The notes: generated from the sequence alone by a model not told the origin. DNA of 64,000 nt from Lycium barbarum (GCF_019175385.1 NC_083345.1:125863657-125927656), one strand, 5' to 3'; counted from the first letter of the stretch, positions 11,051-23,842 are shown. Program-made: numbers and translations.

Positions 11051-11479
11051 GAGCCTGTTTGGATGGGCTTAAAAAAAGTAGTTGAAAACAACTTATACAA
11101 CGACGGATTTAGAATTTTCACTCAGGGTGTTCAGAAAAATAATTGAACCTAAATATTCGTTGTAATATATGTTCAGGGTGTTCAAAAGTTAATATATGTA
11201 CATAAACACATAAAATTTACCTTAAATATACACTGTAATTTTTTGTCCAGGATGTTCGGGTGGGCTCTTGGTACATCCGCCCCTTAGCTTATAAGCCAAA
11301 AAAAATAAGTTGCCCCAACTTATTTTTTTTGGCTTATAAACTGCTTTAGATAAGCTAATATTTTTTGAACTTATTTTAAGCACAAAATGACTTATAAGCT
11401 GGCCAGCTAAACACTCAAAAAAGCTGAAAACAGCTTATAAGCTGTTTTCAGCAACTTATAAGCCAATCTAAACGGACTC
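11051..11479. mobile_element. PIF/Harbinger-type MITE carrying a nested element
   Basis: The termini are GAGCCTGTTTGGATGGGCTT and AAGCCAATCTAAACGGACTC. TTA flanks both ends (11048-11050, 11480-11482), the target duplication of Tourist/PIF elements. The interior is built of AGCTTATAAGC palindromes. A GTGGCGGAGCC-family element sits at 11100-11285, so this MITE is the older of the two. Confidence 0.75.
11100..11285. repeat. GTGGCGGAGCC-family element, nested
   Basis: ACGACGGATTTAGAATTTTC on the left and TGTTCGGGTGGGCTC..ACATCCGCCCCTTAG on the right bracket a body with TTCAGGGTGTTCAAAAGTTA and CACTGTAATTTTTTG, closely like the copy at 24930-25113. Confidence 0.65.
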
Positions 11480-11889
11480 TTAATCTTATTTTCCCTACAC
11501 AAATTTTAAGCATTTCAGGTTCCCATTTAATTAAAATGGGTTTACGAGATAACATGAATATTTTTTTATTAACGGTGTATAAAACTTAAACTCGGCTCAA
11601 AATTAAATTTGAACTCGAACATAGAAAAGAATTCTATAATTAGTAACGGTGCGTTGTAATATATGTGTGTTTTGCCTCTCTTTGTGTATTATGTATTTTG
11701 TTTTTTTTGTATGTAATTAGTTTACCATTACAAGATAGTTCCCCTTTGGTCAGAAAGGTGGACCACAAACATTCCCCTTGGGAACCGTGCGGATGAATAA
11801 TCTCTTCCACTTACTCAGTCCACCACTAGCCCAGATCTGCACCCTCCAATAATTTATTGCAAATAAAAAGTAATAATATAATACTAATA

Positions 11890-11965
11890 ATTAATGCTAA
11901 TGCTAATGCTAATGCTAATGCTAATGATAATAATAGTACTAATACTAATAAATAACTAATACTCC
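11890..11965. repeat. (GCTAAT)n microsatellite
   Basis: Five consecutive ATGCTA units are followed by degenerate AATACT/AATAAT units. On the minus strand they create a spurious open frame of alternating Leu and Ala. Confidence 0.9.
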
Positions 11966-12067
11966 GGCTATTGATTTTGTGAGGCAATATTTTTTTGGTG
12001 TTCCAAAACGATGGATACATTGCTACGTTTAGGAAACTCTCTAATACAAACATTTCTATTTGCACTT

Positions 12068-12315
12068 AGAGGCGAATCTAGAATTTTTGAAACATGGGTT
12101 CATCACCAAAAAAAAGAAGGAAAAAATGTATTAAGTGAGACTTGATCCCTAGACTTCTAGGTAAATAATTCAACTTTCAATCAAGTGCACCATGCATCTT
12201 TTTTGTAGCATGTGTTCCAACATATAGTATTATACTAATTTTAGAAAATATATGCATAAAATATCTAGTTTTACGAAAAAATCATGTATTCACGTGCTCC
12301 ATTAACACCTAAAAT
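12068..12315. repeat. dispersed repeat (GAGGCGAATCTAGAATTT family)
   Basis: GAGGCGAATCTAGAATTTTT, ACATGGGTTCATCACC, CAACTTTCAATCAAGTGCAC and AGCATGTGTTCC recur at 60227-60345 in the same order. It is non-coding, and no TIRs or target duplications were established. Confidence 0.6.
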
Positions 12316-12966
12316 CGCCGCTGTTTGCACTTAATGATATGCTCTTATTGGAATGCCGGGATATGCAAAAGGAAACAAGATTCTAGAATTATATTCTAGT
12401 TTGTTTGTTGATGCGCCAAAAAAAAAAAAACAACTTTTAAAATTTTGTGCTCAGCAGTGATGCATTCACGGTTTCGCCTAAGTTGCGTTACCTTCTATAG
12501 TCACAATTCAAACTTATAAGTGTTCCTGGATATGGGTGTGGTAATTTTAGGGTTTTACTTCCAAAATGAATATTAATTTTGTATTAATCTAAAGTGGTGT
12601 CGACATATTAATTATTACGTATAAAACGTGAAAGCGGTATCGGATATGACACACCTTACTAAAGGTTGCCTTCTTCACAAGGGCTCAGTGAAACCCTATC
12701 ATAATAATAAAATAAATTACTAATTATCATTACATCATCGCGTAAGGTTTTGTTGTTTGCCTAAGTTATTTGCACACATTTATTCATCTTGACCAAACAG
12801 TGTTATATAAATTAAACAGTTAGTACATATCATCTTGTAAAGTTTTACTGTTTGCCACACGTCATTTTTGTGCACCATAAAGGATAGGAAGAATAGGAAC
12901 CTTTCGCTCTTACTCATAAATCTCGGGTTTGAGCTTCAGAATTAGAAAAAATATCCTGGTAGAGAG
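12316..12966. other. intergenic, no gene seen
   Basis: No exon supported; AT-rich with a poly(A) run at 12418-12430. Confidence 0.4.
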
Positions 12967-12976
12967 CGTTTTTCCC

Positions 12977-13182
12977 CTTTTTTTTTTTTTGGTTTCCCAT
13001 CCGGTGTCCGATACCCGCACTGGGGCCCCACTAAATCAGAATACGTGCTGGGTAATCCCACGTTGGGAGGGTGAAGCACTCCCTAACAATGATGACTTTG
13101 TACCCAAGGGGGCTCGAACTCGAGGCCTCTTGGCTAAGAATGGAGTAGTATGAGTAACTACACCACAACCCTTGTTGGTTAA
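12977..13182 (-). mobile_element. tRNA-derived SINE with poly(A) tail and target duplication
   Basis: Read on the minus strand, the element has a tRNA-like head (GTTGTGGTGTAGTTACTC, then a B-box-like GAGTTCGAGCC), a unique body and a 3' poly(A) (poly(T) at 12978-12990 on the plus strand). CGTTTTTCCC is duplicated outside both ends (12967-12976 and 13183-13192), as expected for target-primed insertion. It gives rise to a misleading plus-strand open frame. Confidence 0.8.
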
Positions 13183-13192
13183 CGTTTTTCCC

Positions 13193-14451
13193 TTGAGTGA
13201 GTCTTGCATAGTGTGAGTTTGAATTAATCAGACTTGAAATTGTAACATTGCCGCCCCTTTGTTTCTATTTTGGGAACTTAGATAACCAACAAGTTTGCAC
13301 ATTTACGAATCATTTGATTGTTCTGTGAAATTCGGAGTTTATTTGGCGGAAATATAATAGTGGCTCTTCCAGCACTTGGTAATTTGCAGATTCGACATCT
13401 TAAGTTAATATGCAGACATATTATTACTTAACATAACTTACATATTTAAAGCATTTTTCAAATACAAGTCACTCGCTGCTTTTTGATAGCCCTCCAGGAG
13501 GTGTAATGGATATATATCATCATGATCTACAAGAAAGGACTTCAATCCGACGGTCTCTAAACAATCTTTTGTTAGAACACAAACCCTACAATTAATGGGA
13601 CTATCTAATTATGTCTCAAGTCTCAACATTCCATTGTAAAAGTTTTTGTAACCATTTGGGTTGTAATAGTTCTTGTTTCTACCCTTTTTGTAAGTATGTT
13701 GGTTTGTTTCAATATAAGTACGTTTTATGACCCAAAAGAAAAACTATATATATGCAAATCATTTTCAAATAAATAATGAGTGCGCGTTAATATTCACTAT
13801 CATAACAGTGCATTAATTAGCCTATGCTCCTTTTCTGCCCGAAAGTATTGTGGATTGAGGTACCCGTTATTTTCCACCAGTACAAGTTCAAATAACTTTA
13901 CCTATTTTGGAATAATAACCCTAATCTTCAAGATTCACACACGTCAGTAACTGTTACTATTTCACATCTTTGAATACAACTTTCAGTCTCATGTCAATCT
14001 TAAACCGTCTTTTTCAGCCATTGCCAAATGCTAAGATATGATACAAATACAATATAATATTTTTTAATTGGTGGTCATATTCAAGTTGATGTTCAACACA
14101 CAAAAGTCACTATTTTATTTTTTGTCGCATAAAAATATCATACTGGGCTCCGTTTAACGCTAAAGTAATATCGTAACAGTTTACGCTGGAATTAATATCT
14201 TCAATACCTAAACCAAAAAATCCTTTAAATTAATCAGATTTATGTACTTTTCTTTACTATTCAAAACAAACCAAAAGTCTACCACAAGAATAACATAGCA
14301 TAATAAAAGCTTTTCCTTCCAGATTCTTAACAAGAATAACATAACACATGTAGCCTAAGAACATAATCAACAAATGGATAAGAAAATCTCTCATAATAAT
14401 ACTCTTGAAAAGAGAGACTATCAAATAGGCTGCATACCCAAAATTTCATTA
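13193..14451. other. intergenic, no gene seen
   Basis: No supported exon, RNA gene or complete mobile element. It may include the 3' flank of the minus-strand gene that ends at 14452. Confidence 0.4.
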
Positions 14452-14883
14452 TTAGTTCCAGTCATATTCTTTAATCGATCTGTTGTTATACGGATCATGA
14501 GAATATATGCCACTGTCTAGTAATTCCCATGTACAAATAGTATCACAATGCTTTGTATGCCTCTCAGAACTATAAACCTCAAAGCTAGCCTCTCTGTATT
14601 TTTGAGAATTAGGATATTGCTTGTACCAAACTTTACACCAAAATAAAGTTGTGCCCCAAAAATTCGTTTTGAAGGAAAATCTGTATATGTTACCAGTTGA
14701 AATCATATGCTCTCCTAAATCATCGTCACTCGATTTGCAACGTACGTTTGCTGGTACATGCAACTCGTTTTTCAGTATTACATCAACGTCTTTGAGGAAA
14801 TCGCCGTGCACACACGGTGTAAGTTGTGCGGAGAAAAACAGTACGAGACAAATGTAGAACACAGGAAATTTTCTGTTGTCCAT
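14452..14883 (-). CDS. self-incompatibility protein S1 homologue (SPH family)
   Basis: A single exon encodes a 143-residue secreted protein. Residues 1-27 form a signal peptide (hydrophobic YICLVLFFSAQL core, likely cut after VHG). The mature part has the family signature: V-x-I-x-N-E-L near the start, RCKSSDDDLGEH, and FKTNFWGTTLFWCKVW in the middle, with cysteines that fit the usual disulfide pattern. Intronless genes of this size are typical of the family. In Papaver S-proteins are stigma ligands in self-incompatibility; most homologues elsewhere have unknown roles as small secreted proteins. Its neighbours are unrelated. The frame is intact and ends with a stop 30 residues after the last family motif. 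Confidence 0.9.
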   Translation of the reverse strand: MDNRKFPVFYICLVLFFSAQLTPCVHGDFLKDVDVILKNELHVPANVRCKSSDDDLGEHMISTGNIYRFSFKTNFWGTTLFWCKVWYKQYPNSQKYREASFEVYSSERHTKHCDTICTWELLDSGIYSHDPYNNRSIKEYDWN

Positions 14884-15757
14884 TTTTTTGATCTTGTTCT
14901 TAGTTAAGTTTAATGTGCAGTGTTATGAGTTTCTTTAATAGTTAATAGAAATTTAAAGTACATAAATGCAATTGAGTTAAATTAAATGTATCAGAATTTA
15001 AGAAGTAATTTAGCGTTACTGATATTAAGAAAACCAAACCAAACCAAACAATGATCAAGGTCTCAAGGATGTGAACATTTAGTATTAAGTCTTAACAAAA
15101 AAAAAAAAGGTCATGTGATCATGTCTCTCCTTTGAGGTAAACAAATTAAATTTCATTTGTGGTCGTGAATAAGTGATTTTTCAATTTTTTCGATCTTATT
15201 TACTCATTTTATTAATGTCTATAACATAAATGAGATAATTTATAGCCACACAATTGCTTATAACTAATTTTACATCACAAGTATAAAACCTTCTTAATTT
15301 TTAAATTCTGTTCATAGTCAAACACCATCATACATACTGAGGTGGATGAAGTACATGTCATCAGCTAATTAAGTCATGATAAATTAATATGATTAAGTGT
15401 AAAAATATTGTAATGGCAATGGCAAATTTGTTAAAATCAACAACCATATTATCCATCTTTGTCAATTTCATACACTGGACTTTCACCTATATCACAACAA
15501 CAATTTCCCTTTGTCATTTCATCCAACATGTACGAAATCGATTATTTAAGGTAAATCAGGTAATTTTAATCGATATATGGAAGAACCAATCTAACTGAAG
15601 GCATTTGTGTTAATTAGCCCGATAAATATGACGAGGGACAGAGTCATCTGCACCCTCCATCCCAAAATAAGTTATCTTAAAAAAAGTCACGCTCATTAAA
15701 AAAGCCAATAAATAAAATATGGAGTTTATTTATTGAGAATTCAGCAATATTAAAGAC
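14884..15757. other. intergenic, no gene seen
   Basis: It holds the upstream region of the SPH gene. At 15648-15720 CACCCTCCATCCCAAAATAA looks like one end of a Stowaway-like repeat whose partner may be AACTTATTTTGAGATGCCCA near 16347, with two Tourist-like elements between them. Confidence 0.4.
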
Positions 15758-15760
15758 TAA

Positions 15761-16030
15761 GGGGTCATTTGCTATATGGTATAAGGTGAATATCTCAACA
15801 TTAATTTTGAAATTAATTTTGTACCATATTTGGTACAAGGTATAAAATTATCGCAAGATAAATTTATACCTTCTACCAAATAAAATATAAAATAAAGCCC
15901 ATAGTTAAAGATGGAATATCCCACCTTATCCCATTAATTTTAAAATTATTTTATCTCACCTTTTAGATGGAATAAATTAAGCTTAGAATTATAATACCAG
16001 AATAATTTTGTATGACTATGAAACGACCAC
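15761..16030. mobile_element. Tourist-like MITE with TAA duplication
   Basis: The left end GGGGTCATTTGC and the right end GAAACGACCAC are inverted relatives, and TAA lies outside both (15758-15760, 16031-16033). Internal GGTATAA / TTATACC words are symmetric. Confidence 0.65.
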
Positions 16031-16055
16031 TAAGGGCATATAAGTGACACTTTAA

Positions 16056-16336
16056 GGGGTCGTTTGGTTTAAGGACTCATTAGTCCCGGGATTATAATTC
16101 CGAGACTAATTTATCCCATCTATTGGGATTATTTTATACCATCTAAAAAATAATATAAAATAATCGCAGTATAAGTGGGTTAAGAAAGTATAAATTGGGT
16201 TATCCCAGCACTAATTTTTATACCATATTTGGTACAAGGTATAAATTTATCTCAACACTAATTTATACCTTATACCAAATATGATATAAAAATTAATGCT
16301 AGATAACCCACCTTATAACATAAACCAAACGACCCC
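16056..16336. mobile_element. Tourist-like MITE, second copy
   Basis: The terminal inverted repeats are perfect: GGGGTCGTTTGGTTTA and TAAACCAAACGACCCC. TAA precedes the left end but not the right, so the second duplication has decayed. It lies 26 bp from the previous element and about 250 bp before the PUX10 start codon. Confidence 0.8.
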
Positions 16337-16587
16337 GGAGTATTTTGCCGAGGTGAAACTTATTTTGAGATGCCCAGAGTAATAAATGAAGTAGAGGGGT
16401 AATTTTGACCTAAATAAAATCAAACAATCATATCCATCTTTTTCAATTTCATACACTGGACTTTTCACCCGTATCACTGCAACACGTTTCTCTTCGTCAT
16501 TTCATCAAACACCTAGTAGTCAAAACCCTAAATATCTTCTCAAATCATAGCAAATATAGAGCGAATTTGGAATATTCAAAATCAGAA

Positions 16588-19500
16588 ATGGGAGATGTAG
16601 CTGATAAAGTAGCATATTTTCAATCAATCACTGGTCTCGATGATTCCGATTTATGTACAGAGATTCTCTCCGCACATAATTGGGATCTCGAATTAGCCAT
16701 CTCTAATTTCACATCCAATACTACTAGTAGCAGTTCTAGGAGCACGAATCCCGAGGAAGTAGAAACAACTGGACTTGTTGTTGGTGGTGGAGTACCGCTG
16801 CCACGTGGACTTGCTTGGAGGATTGTTACGTTGCCCTTTTCTATTATTTCCGGTAGTCTAGGCTTAATTTCAGGTTCGTTCTTCTTTTTTTGGTAATTTT
16901 TCAAATATATACCGTCAAACCTCTCTCGTGTTGGGTTAAAACGGCACAAAGATACTCTTAGAGCTCGTTTGGATTGTCTGATATTGTGCGCTTTGGGCTA
17001 AGCCCGCATAATTTTTTCCAAAAGGCCTCACATCATTAAGAATGTCCAATTCCAACTCCTTATAAGTAGCTTCGTTTTCTTTTTAGCTACTAATGTGGTA
17101 CTTTGTTCACACACTCAACATCTTAGCCGTTATAGAGAATTGTTGTTATACACTTATAGCAACATTGACATTTAAATAATATTTTGTTGTTATAGGTAAA
17201 AAAGATGTATAAAATCTAGTTTTTCATTTTTAATTGCCAAATTCTAAGTTTAATTACATTTTGTATAACGAAGGAAAATCTTTTAATGATGACAATATAT
17301 ATATATTCATATGATATGTTTAGTCAAAATCTCTACATTGGTAATCATAGATATTCTATTTTTATAAAGAAGGTTAATTATTATATTACCAAAAAAAGAA
17401 GATACTGCTGTTATAGGGGGTAATTTTACAAAGAGCGTACTATTATAAAATTAGTTGTTGATGTTATAGGTGAAATGCTGTTATAGAGAAGTAAAATATA
17501 ATATAGAAAATAGGTTCGGAAAAAACTTGGCTGTTATAGAGAGGTGTTGTTATATGCGGATGCCGGAGGTCTGACTGTACTGCCCAACATAAAATATTAC
17601 GCTACGTAGCTCAATATACAATATTATACTCGTGGGAAAGCATTATACATGATGATGTATCAACCTTGCATAAAAGATGTTTATACACAAATATGAGCTA
17701 AATTGGGTAACAAACTCAAAGTATGAGCTACGTGACATAGAGCGTAATTTTCCCTCTTTTTTTTAAGCAAATCCACTAGGCGAGTTGCCTAGGGCTAAGT
17801 TTTTCAATATAGGAAATTTATGGTCTATGTCTATTTTTGAAAATATTTATGCCACGTAGCCTATATTTTGAATTTGTTACTCGGTTTAGCCCATATTTGT
17901 GTATAAACACTGTTTATGCACTTTTATACAAGGTTGATACATTATGTATAATGCTTTCCCCTAGGTATAATGTTGTATAATATTGTATAGGAAATTTTCA
18001 AAAATTATACAACTCAACATAAAATATTACATAATGTATAATAGTGTATAAAAGGTGTTTATACACAAATATGGGCTTAAGCGTGTAAATACTTTCTCCG
18101 AATAGACATAGAGCGTAATTTTCCCATTATATATTGGGCTACGTGGCGTAATAATTTATATTGGCCTGTATATTTTTGAAAATTTCCCTTTATTTATTTA
18201 TATAATAAAAGCGAAACTCAAAGGAAAAAGTACAAGCAAGGGGGGCTAGACGTTACCTTACTAATCCTATTGAGGCGTAAAAATTTCAGGTGCGGTTGGA
18301 TTTGGAATGTGGGCGGCTGGTGGTGTTCTATCGTATGGGTTAGGCATGATTGGGCTAAATTCGGGACGTAATGGTGAGTCGTCGACACGATTGGTGTCAG
18401 TATCCGCAGCGGTATCAGAGGCTATGGATTTTGTTGCGTGTTTTGAGAGGGATTTTGGTAGTACAAGGCCAAATTTTGTTGCTGAAGGTTTTATGGACGC
18501 ATTGCAGAGGTCTAGGAATGAGTATAAGCTACTGTTTGTTTATTTGCATTCGCCTGATCATCCGGATACCCCTGTGTTTTGTGAGAGGACTCTTTGTAAT
18601 GAGGTTTTGGTGGCGTTTATTAATGAGAATTTTGTTTCTTGGGGTGGGAGTATTAGAGCTAGTGAGGGTTTTAAGATGAGTAATAGCTTGAAGGCGTCAA
18701 GGTTTCCCTTTTGTGCTGCTGTAATGGCTGCAACGAACCAGAGGATTGCTCTGCTACAGCAGGTATCACAATTTATTGCAATTAGTACTATTTAGCCTTG
18801 GGCATTTCTGCAAATTAGCTAATTTGATATTCCACTTTACTATTGTTGTCATGTTTACTGCAAATTGCTAGTCTAGTACATGATGGATTGGACGTTCATT
18901 ATGGAAATAATGTCTAGAATCGTGCGTGTTTGCCTATTTTGGTATAACAATGTTTGTGTGAGCTTAGCACCTCAACTATTCCTTTGGTACATGCATCTTT
19001 CCGTTAATATAGTTAATGCGAAACTTTGCTCAAGGCTAAGGCAAATGGGAAGAAATCACTTTAACTTCTTTACCTTGTTGGGATTGATCCTTGGTTTCCC
19101 ATGCTTCTCATTCTAGCTCTGTTGACCACAAAACCACACCATTGGGTGGGTAAACGGTTTGTATATTATCAATTGTGTTCCTAGAGATGTCTGATTGAAG
19201 TGCACACGATATTAAATCTAGGGAGAAAAGTTCGACTATTGTGGAAAATTATGATTTTTTATTGAAAGGTGGAATGCTATATATCACTAACTTGAAAGCA
19301 ATTGGCACAAGCTTGTTCCCTGAACTTGGTGGGGAAGGAAATACTCAGAGCTTGTAACCTCAACAACCTCTATCTAACTTGTTTGCCCCTTTATATAGTT
19401 TTTGACTTTATGCACTACCAACATTTGTTGCTGCAGGATATTTGCAATGCATGCCAAAATGTGATAGAGGATGGCTGACATGTTTGATTGGATTTGAGAA

Positions 19501-22500
19501 CTTAGCTTCTTATGACATAATTTGATTGAGGAAAATATCGTTACAACATCGCCAATTGGTCTACTCCCCTCAGCGGCTCAGCTTAAATGGGGAGTTCTCC
19601 ATTAGCAGTTTGATTTGCTAACATGTGTTCTCTATAACCAAAGCAGCATAGCAATCTATGACATGTGGCTTAGCATAATGGCTTATAATAGCATAGGCAA
19701 AAGCACTAAGTGATCTCTTCCCAATCTGTCAAAGCTTTGGTGGACAGAGTTAAACCTGTACCTGGGCTAGTGGAAGGTAGCAGGTGTTCCGCGAAATTAG
19801 GCAAGGTGCATGCAGCTGGTCCTGATACCACGGTTATAAAAAAAATTAATTTTCTACAAACATGGCATGTCATCTGTCTCCTCACTCATCTAGAAAGAAC
19901 CATTAACCAAACGAACAGAGGAAAATGAGAGAATTTTTGGTCTTGAACTAATTGTAGTTTCAAGATGATAAATTAAGATTATGTGATATTAGTGCAGCTG
20001 CTTATCTAACTACAACAAAGTTGATATGCTATTATTTTGTCATATCATTATAATTGTATCTAGAAGTGAAATGTGAATTTCGGGTACTCCTTAGGGAGTT
20101 CTCAGAGTGCATCTGATTGTTGAATGCTTAAGTGAGATTATTTTAGTGATTTTAACATGAAGAAGGCCTATGGTTGTTGGTTTTAACAAAAAATTCCATG
20201 GTTATTGTCATTTTCCCTCTTTTTTTTCTTTTGAATTTGCAATCTTTGATGAAATAGAGGGAACATGGTTGATCCCTTTTATACTCCTCACCTTTTTCCT
20301 ACCCAAGAAGTTGACTGTCTATACGTCAATGTGACTTCTGGTGAATGTATGTATCAAGAGAGTCATTTATCTTGTTTTTATCAAGAGAATCACGAAATTA
20401 CATTCATTTTGAATGAACAATCTTATACTCTTTTGGTTAAGTATGCTCAATGACTTGAAATTATTTGGTACTTTTATCAAAATAAGTTGCATAAACCTAA
20501 ACAACCTCCTATCAAAGTAATAGAAGAGTAAAGGTGGAATTCAAGAGTCAATAATGTTCATGCAAAGGGTCTGATAAGTAAGTTTACAGAACACATGGCT
20601 GTACAAAGGAATTAGATTAAGGGGAGAAAAGAACACAACTATTTGTTCACAGTGAATTTGAAAACATGCCTTGTTTTTTGTTGTTACATGTTTTCTCGGA
20701 ATGATTAAGTGTGGACTTATTGTTTGAAGTGGGATGATCAACTCGGTAAATAACATTGTCCTACACCTTTCTTTTGTGCCTTTTGCCTGCTTTACCCGCA
20801 AACTTAACTCTGCAGTTTGTTTACTTTGTTCTCATGTAATATTGTCATTAAAGGTCAACTGATTTGACATACATTATGCTTCTTATAATGAATGAGCAAT
20901 GGTAAAAAAGCATCATACACTTGTTATAAAATATATTCTCGGTTTATTGTTTTAGGGTATTACGACTAAGTTGATAAAAATGTTCAGTATACAAAATTTA
21001 TATCTTTCAGCTAATTGAAATTGCTTCTTTTAGTGTCTTATATTTCCATTTTCTTCTGCCCCAAGAGTATTCACTCTATTTGGAAAACGTTAGTTTAACC
21101 ATTGTTATGTGTCCTATAAAAGTTATTGGATTCCATTACAGTTCTCCTGAATATGCTCAACAAGCATTTCAACCTTAAGGGTTCCTCTAAATATCACCAT
21201 TGTCAACTCTGAAATGCTTACTCTTTTGATTGAAGAGGGTTGATCCCCGTTTCTCTTTCTAACATACTGTTCTAAGCTTAATTGTGTAGCATTTCATCGT
21301 TTGTTGGAAAGTTATGCATGTGATATTCCTTAATTCTGAGATATTGCAATGTGGAATAAAATGCCTATGAAAAGGAGTAAGCCCATTGTGGGCAAAGATA
21401 GACAGATCAAAGATTATGCTACTGCTCTAAGATTTCTCATCGATGGGTTTTCTGTACAAGTTCATTGAGGCCAAACGTATATTCTCATGATATTAGCCGG
21501 TTTTCATTCATGCCTTTTAGCATGTTTGTGTTCCTTTTTTCTGGAGGTTGACTATTATAATCTTATGTAAGCAAGTGTATGCTTTAGTCTGGAATATAAT
21601 TGTTTTCTCGGGACAGAAGGGCCGACTGCCCTGTTCTCTGTCAATTGGAAAGAGTTCATGATGCTAGAGAGTTGGGAGGGGATATCTTTTCTGCCTCTCC
21701 AACAACTGTTACTTTGAAAAAGATAACATGGTTAGCACTTTGTAACTGTTGGGCATTGGCTCATGTTTGTGTATCTCACTAAACTATTCCATGTCTACGT
21801 GCACATGCTTCCTGTGTTCTTTTTTTGTGTATATTCCCCTTTTTGCTCTCTTTTCGCTAGCTATCTACAGAAAATGCTATTAGGCTTTTGGCCTGATGTG
21901 TAAAGATCAATTGATGCTATATTTTCTACGTAAAAGTATCACACAAAAAGGTAGAGTCCCACACGAAAAAAGAAAAAGGCAACCTAGAGCTGTCCTACTA
22001 TAATTGGTACTACTATTTTCTGAAGGAAGCACACGTGTCTCAATGACTTCTTTGTGTGTAGAAAAATAAACCTGCTTCATTGAATATTCTATTAGCCCGA
22101 TGACTTGTGTACTTATTTTGGTGAACAACGCTCTGCAGGCGGAAGGGCCAAAATCTCCGGAAGAATTGCTTACAGTACTGCAAAGAGTGATAGAGGAAAG
22201 TGCCCCTGTGCTTGTCACGGCCAGGGTTGAGGCAGAAGAAAGAAGAAACAACATACGTTTGAGGGAGGAGCAAGATGCTGCTTATCGTGCTGCACTAGAA
22301 GCTGATCAAGTAAGTAATTTTAGGTTCCAAATTTGCCTTTCCCCTCTTCAAGTTACTTTCTGATGGGAAAAAGCTTTACATTGATGAACTGTTTGCCCTT
22401 TACTAGGCTAGAGAGCGCCAGCGGATAGAGGAGCAAGAGCGTCTGGAGAGGGAAGCTGCTGAAGCTGAAAGGAAAAGGAAGGAGGAAGAAGAGGCCCAGG

Positions 22501-23352
22501 AAAGAGCAGCACACGAAGCTGCTGAAAGTGAAGCTGCATTAGCTAAAATGCGGCAGGAGAAACTATTGTCATTGGGCCCTGAACCTGAGAAGGGTCCTGA
22601 TGTTACCCAAGTAATCATCTTCCTCTTGATTCTCATATTAAAGATGTCTTTATTACAAATTTTGGTGAACAACATGGTTTTTCTCAACTGCTCAAGCCTG
22701 ATCTTTTGTCTTGATGCTCCTCCATGGCTTACCGATATTCTGTTTCATTCTATTGATTGTTCAAGCTCCAAAGAATAGATACATGGAGCCATCGCTTGTA
22801 TATTCTCGTTGATTTTAGGTCTTGAATGATTTGAGTTGGGAAGATTTGAATAGGAAAGACTATAGTGCTAAGAAAAGCCGTCCAGCAAAGGGATTTACGG
22901 GGAAGAGAAATAAGGAATCCTGGAAAGTATTTAATTGGTTTCTTAAGGTTGAGCAAAATGTACATGTCAAATGTAGATGATTTAAGGGGGAAAATAGAGT
23001 GCAAGATGAAAACTGCTGAATCTCAGGCGCAATGCTATGAACATAAATATTTATGTGGTTCTCAGTGAACAGAAAGGTGTTCATATTGCTCTCTTGATTA
23101 ATTTGTTTTATGTGGTTCATTCAGGTTTTGGTACGGTTTCCTACTGGAGAGCGCAAGGAGAGGAGGTTTCATTGTACTACTACATTACAGTCGCTGTACG
23201 ACTATGTTGATTCTCAGGGATGCCTAGAGGTTGACAATTACAAGCTGGTATCCAACTTCCCTCGAACAGTATATGGCTCAGAGAAGCTTTCTTTGTCCCT
23301 TAAAGATGCAGGACTACATCCTCAGGCCAGCCTTTTTATCGAGTCGACCTAA
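16588..23352 (+). CDS. PUX10: PUX10-like UBA/UAS/UBX protein (FAF2 family)
   Basis: Five exons (16588-16873, 18290-18762, 22139-22309, 22407-22610, 23125-23352), all GT/AG and phase-consistent, give 453 residues. Order: UBA-like domain (about 5-45), a long hydrophobic hairpin (about 72-120, PLPRGLAWRIV...GLISGAVGFGMWAAGG), a UAS thioredoxin-like domain (about 140-270), a Glu/Arg-rich coiled coil (about 275-365) and a C-terminal UBX domain (377-453) with the SNFPR p97/CDC48-binding loop. In Arabidopsis PUX10 the hydrophobic part anchors it on lipid droplets and the UBX domain recruits CDC48 to extract ubiquitinated oleosins; that role is inferred here. The ATG at 16588 is chosen because MGDVADK starts the UBA domain. 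Introns 1 and 2 are long and repeat-filled. Confidence 0.93.
17583..18000. repeat. large imperfect foldback in PUX10 intron 1
   Basis: The left arm (about 17597-17760) and right arm (about 17845-18000) contain inverse words: TATACACAAATATGAGCTAA against TTAGCCCATATTTGTGTATA, and AAGCATTATACATGATGATG against ATTATGTATAATGCTTTCCC. A related single arm occurs at 31890-32010 in the aldolase intron. Probably a TIR transposon remnant. Confidence 0.6.
19690..19852 (+). mobile_element. SINE fragment in PUX10 intron 2
   Basis: AAAAGCACTAAGTGATCTCT, TTTGGTGGACAGAGTTAAAC, CTAGTGGAAGGTAGCAGGTG and CCACGGTTATAAAAAAAATT form the body and 3' tail of a common Solanaceae SINE. The tRNA-like 5' head is not recognisable, so the copy is 5' truncated or decayed. 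The same family appears in minus orientation in the kinase gene's first intron. Confidence 0.65.
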
Positions 23353-23842
23353 TGAGAACTACATTCATCTTGATGGGTTCAATTAGTAGTCTTGTTCTAG
23401 AATTTTTCCTTCCGAAATGTTTGTAACTCATCCATAGTTAGCAAGTGAATTCAATAGACAAATTCTTGCCTATACTATTTACTGTTTTCTCCCAACATAG
23501 AAATAAGCGAATGGGATAATTAATAGCAGATTCAATACAAATTGCAAAGAAGCTTTGTATACCATTCAGTACTAAGGCAACCTGCATTTTTGCTAGGAGA
23601 GACGAAAATAGTGTCTGCTTGTGAATTTCTTCAAAGCCTTTACTAACATGGGTTCTTTTGTATGTAGACATTATAGAATCAACAAAACAATAAACCAATT
23701 ACGGAATCAATCTTATAATCTATGCAAAGACGAGATACAAAAAAAATTTGAAAAAAGCCGAGTAGAATAAATAGTTATATTGTAAAGACCTGAAATATCC
23801 AAACCATGTGAAAAAGAAAAACCAAACCAATAATCAAAAGAG
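23353..23842. other. PUX10 3' flank
   Basis: No further exon seen. The 3' UTR of the UBX gene should lie in its first few hundred bases; no unambiguous poly(A) signal could be assigned. Confidence 0.4.

Noticed and set aside
11826..12065. Minus-strand open frame rich in Leu-Ala
   Set aside because: It is created by the (GCTAAT)n microsatellite; no start context or family resemblance.
12929..13153. Plus-strand open frame
   Set aside because: It runs antisense through the SINE at 12977-13182.
20265..20453. 62-residue plus-strand frame in PUX10 intron 2
   Set aside because: No family match, no splice context and not needed for an intact PUX10 model.
22802..23068. Extra PUX10 exon suggested by an AG-GTCTTGAATGATTTGAG start
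   Set aside because: Joining exon 4 directly to 23125 restores the continuous UBX domain in phase; the extra piece has no UBX similarity.
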